From assembly GCA_963822145.1 (NCBI GenBank), contig CAWGGG010000002.1:1-64000 (forward strand): a stretch of 64,000 nucleotides of DNA. The letters run 5' to 3'. The position numbers were made by a program, and so were the translations under genes. Positions 61,810 through 64,000 of this stretch are shown in pieces. The notes under the pieces were generated by a model. The model did no database searches. It saw nothing but the letters and a program-made list of their open reading frames with translations, and was not told where the DNA came from. Source of the DNA: UBA5072 sp963822145. Lineage in GTDB: Bacteria; Bacteroidota; Bacteroidia; Bacteroidales; UBA10428. Within the stretch, counting starts at the first letter, position 1, and every line of letters begins with the position of its first letter.

Positions 61810-62229
61810 ATGCAAACCATAACCATTAATTCCCTGGATGAACTTGGATCTGCTGCCAAAAACTTCATTTCACTCGTCAAAGGATCGCGGATTTTTGCCT
61901 TTTACGGACCTGTGGGTTCAGGAAAAACAACCCTGATCAAAGCCATTTGTAAAGAACTTGGTGCTGTGGACGTGGTTACAAGTCCAACCTTTGCCCTGGT
62001 AAATGAATACAGGACAAGATCCGGTGAAATGTTGTATCATCTGGATCTCTACCGTGTAAATTCGGTGGATGAATTGTTTGACCTGGGTTATGAGGAATAT
62101 TTCTACAGCAATAGCATTATTTTTATTGAATGGCCTGAAAAAGCTGAAGTTTTATTGCCGGAATCAACCATAAAGGTAACCCTTGAAGAAACCTCTGCCA
62201 ACGCCCGTTTGGTAAGGATAGCCCATTGA
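61810..62229 (+). CDS. tsaE: tRNA threonylcarbamoyladenosine biosynthesis ATPase TsaE
   Basis: A 139-residue TsaE (YjeE) P-loop ATPase of the t6A complex. It has Walker A GPVGSGKTT, the TSPTFALVNEY segment, HLDLYRV and the C-terminal FIEWPEK motif. The ATG at 61810 is preferred over TTG 61798. It lies 20 bp after porX; its partner TsaB is encoded at 14294-15010. Confidence 0.95.
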   Translation: MQTITINSLDELGSAAKNFISLVKGSRIFAFYGPVGSGKTTLIKAICKELGAVDVVTSPTFALVNEYRTRSGEMLYHLDLYRVNSVDELFDLGYEEYFYSNSIIFIEWPEKAEVLLPESTIKVTLEETSANARLVRIAH

Positions 62230-62319
62230 AGGTACATTTGGAGGTAGACAGAATAATTTGATGATCTATTGATTTTGTAGTACCTTAGTCAGTGTACATT
62301 GAGATAAAACCTGAACGTC

Positions 62320-63543
62320 ATGGTAGATCAGCGGCCGGAACCTGCAAGTAACCCCCTTATGTATGGCGGAATTTTGCCTCAGGAAGAATTACTTGCCATG
62401 GGGAAGAAATATAAAAAACTTACCATTGGTATTCCCAGGGAGAAACAACATATTGAGCAGCGGGTATCTCTTACTCCCGAAGCAGTTGAAGTGCTGGTGG
62501 ACAATGGACATGAGGTTTTGCTCGAATCAAAAGCAGGAGAGGGAGCAAGATACAACGATACGGATTACAGTGAATGCGGGGCCTTCATAATAGAATCCAA
62601 AAAACAGCTGCTGAACGCAGATATCATCATTAAGGTTTCTCCTCTCGAAATCAAGGAAATAGATATGCTTAAGGGAAACCAGGTAGTACTCTCATCTGTT
62701 CACATCACGAAACAATCCGAAGATTATATCCGGGGCCTGATGGACAAAAAAGTTACTGCTTTTGCCATCGAACAAATTAAGGATGAACACGATTGCTACC
62801 CGGTTATTCAATCCATGAGCGCTATCTCAGGAATATCTGCCATTAGTATTGCTGCTGAATTGCTGAGTAACCAGAGCGGTGGTAAAGGTGTTCTGCTCGG
62901 CGGCATTTCCGGAATCACTCCTACTGAAGTCATTATCATCGGTGCTGATACAGTTGCTGAATTTGCAGCAAGGGCCGCCATCGGCCTGGGTGCGCTTGTT
63001 AAAGTATTTGATAATTCTCCGCAGAAGCTTGAAGAACTTCAACGTTGTCTTGGTCAGCGGCTCCATACCTCAATCTTCCATCCCAAAGTCCTGAAACGGG
63101 CACTTAAATCAGCCGATGTGGTTATAGGTGCTTTAAATCTCTGGGATACAGGTCCGCGCTATTTTGTAACCGAAGACATGGTAAAAGAAATGAAAAAGGG
63201 CTCGGTTATTATAGATTTAAGCATCGATCAGGGTGGTTGTATTGAAACTTCAGAATACCGTACCTTACCCGATGCAACCTACATCAAACATAACGTAATT
63301 CATTATACAGTACCGAACCTTCCTTCACGCGTAGCCCGCACTGCTTCCATTGCACTGAGCAACATTCTATCCCCAATACTGGTTACGGCAGGAAGTTCAG
63401 GTGGATTCAAGCCTTTTCTCAAGGCCAATCTTGGCGTACGTAACAGCATCTATATCTATAATGGGATTCTCACCAATGAATTCCTGGGCAACCAGTTTGG
63501 TATCCCATCCAAGGATATCAATCTCCTGATGGCTGCATTCTGA
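62320..63543 (+). CDS. ald: Alanine dehydrogenase
   Basis: A 407-residue NAD-dependent alanine dehydrogenase/PNT family enzyme. After an N-terminal extension of about 30 residues, the substrate-binding core begins IGIPREKQHIEQRVSLTPEAV. The pyruvate-site Lys and His lie in KVSPLEIKEI and LSSVHITKQ. The NAD-binding region is VIIIGADTVAEFAARAA, and IDLSIDQGGCIETS carries the catalytic-site Asp. It converts alanine to pyruvate plus ammonia, or the reverse. It sits 90 bp downstream of tsaE on the same strand. Confidence 0.93.
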   Translation: MVDQRPEPASNPLMYGGILPQEELLAMGKKYKKLTIGIPREKQHIEQRVSLTPEAVEVLVDNGHEVLLESKAGEGARYNDTDYSECGAFIIESKKQLLNADIIIKVSPLEIKEIDMLKGNQVVLSSVHITKQSEDYIRGLMDKKVTAFAIEQIKDEHDCYPVIQSMSAISGISAISIAAELLSNQSGGKGVLLGGISGITPTEVIIIGADTVAEFAARAAIGLGALVKVFDNSPQKLEELQRCLGQRLHTSIFHPKVLKRALKSADVVIGALNLWDTGPRYFVTEDMVKEMKKGSVIIDLSIDQGGCIETSEYRTLPDATYIKHNVIHYTVPNLPSRVARTASIALSNILSPILVTAGSSGGFKPFLKANLGVRNSIYIYNGILTNEFLGNQFGIPSKDINLLMAAF

Positions 63544-63658
63544 TCGTAGTTCGTTTATTTTTTCCTCATTCCTCCGGAATGACAAATACCATTGTTATCT
63601 GATAGGAGGATTGTTAATTTTATAACAATTATCTAAATGCTATTATCATCCGCCGGGT

Positions 63659-64000
63659 ATGAATTACGAAAACATGCTTACTTTAAAAGACAGGATGGGT
63701 ATATATGATGCCGGATCCTTGCTGGACATAGCTGTTGGCCGGGGTGAATTTTTGAAATTTGCCCTGGGGGCCTTTCGTACCTGGCAAAGTGCGGCAGGAA
63801 TTGATGTTGATCCCGAATCGCTCAGGATTGCCAAGGCAGAATTTAACCGGTCACCTGTAGTGCTGATCTGGAGTTCGGCCCTGACCATGCCCTTTACCGA
63901 CAATTACTTTGATACCATTACTTTGTCGAATACCCTGCACCATATCGAACCTTTAACTTCACTTTTTGCGGAAACTGCCCGTGTATCCAAATCACAGGGA
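63659..64000 (+). CDS. Class I SAM-dependent methyltransferase (partial, 3' end outside window)
   Basis: The first 114 codons of a methyltransferase gene cut by the window edge. The SAM-binding motif I is LLDIAVGRGEFL (about 21-32), motif II has the acidic GIDVDPESL (about 48-56), and the post-motif region is PFTDNYFDTITLSNTLHHI, typical of the ubiE/Methyltransf_11 group. The substrate cannot be told. The start ATG at 63659 is the first in frame after ald. Confidence 0.85.
   Translation, partial: MNYENMLTLKDRMGIYDAGSLLDIAVGRGEFLKFALGAFRTWQSAAGIDVDPESLRIAKAEFNRSPVVLIWSSALTMPFTDNYFDTITLSNTLHHIEPLTSLFAETARVSKSQG

Noticed and set aside
63544..63600. Hairpin CATTCC/GGAATG after ald as terminator
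   Set aside because: The stem is short and no T tract follows it on the plus strand.

Overview
The window looks like a chromosome segment of a Bacteroidota bacterium, most likely a Bacteroidales-type anaerobe; genus cannot be told from the sequence alone. The signs are the type IX secretion (T9SS) proteins PorW/SprE and PorX, a GldA-like ABC ATPase, families typical of the phylum (DUF4493, DUF6132, DUF3108, DUF1987), signal peptides ending in a Q-rich cleavage region, and recurring TAnnTTTG promoter elements. No rRNA, tRNA, CRISPR array, insertion sequence, integrase or phage gene was seen.

Region 1 (1-11270, minus strand) is one giant surface-protein gene that leaves the window at its 3' end. 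It reads signal peptide, DUF2341, LamG, PKD-like domains, one divergent HYR domain, then about 37.9 copies of a 246-bp (82-residue) HYR-like repeat that show no difference from copy to copy. The repeat has no stop codon in a plus-strand frame either, which creates a false 3114-codon plus-strand ORF.

Region 2 (11.5-27 kb) is mostly housekeeping: a DJ-1-like protein, a YgjP-type metallopeptidase, a plus-strand run (RND/HlyD adaptor, TsaB, DUF3108, SpoIIE phosphatase), a minus-strand run (CvpA, TyrS, Wzz-like, O-antigen ligase), a radical SAM protein and a glycosyltransferase, and AsnS-RpoN-PAP2. Region 3 (27-36.3 kb) holds gldA, metK and a surface-glycan block: TviB/WbpA-type dehydrogenase, WbpB, Gmd, Fcl, Wza-type export lipoprotein and an initiating sugar transferase. 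Further glycan genes (Wzc-like kinase at 47-49.6 kb, Wzy/Wzz at 17-19.5 kb) are scattered, so one export machinery seems dispersed over 32 kb.

Region 4 (36.5-47 kb) carries a DUF4493/lamin-tail lipoprotein behind a leader hairpin, a five-gene acyl-CoA carboxylase-PNP-SDR run, thioredoxin-DUF6132, a SiaC-like protein, a ROK kinase and a universal stress protein. Region 5 (49.7-64 kb) has a zinc-site-less class III sirtuin, an outer-membrane barrel, SpmAB, RNase R, a cation diffusion facilitator, a Crp-type regulator, OsmC, ComF, then porW-porX-tsaE-ald and the start of a methyltransferase gene.

A unifying reading, which is inference: the giant repeat protein is exported to the surface (possibly by T9SS), PorW and PorX belong to that secretion route, and the WbpA/WbpB sugars resemble the pathway that in Porphyromonas gingivalis builds the A-LPS to which T9SS cargo is anchored.
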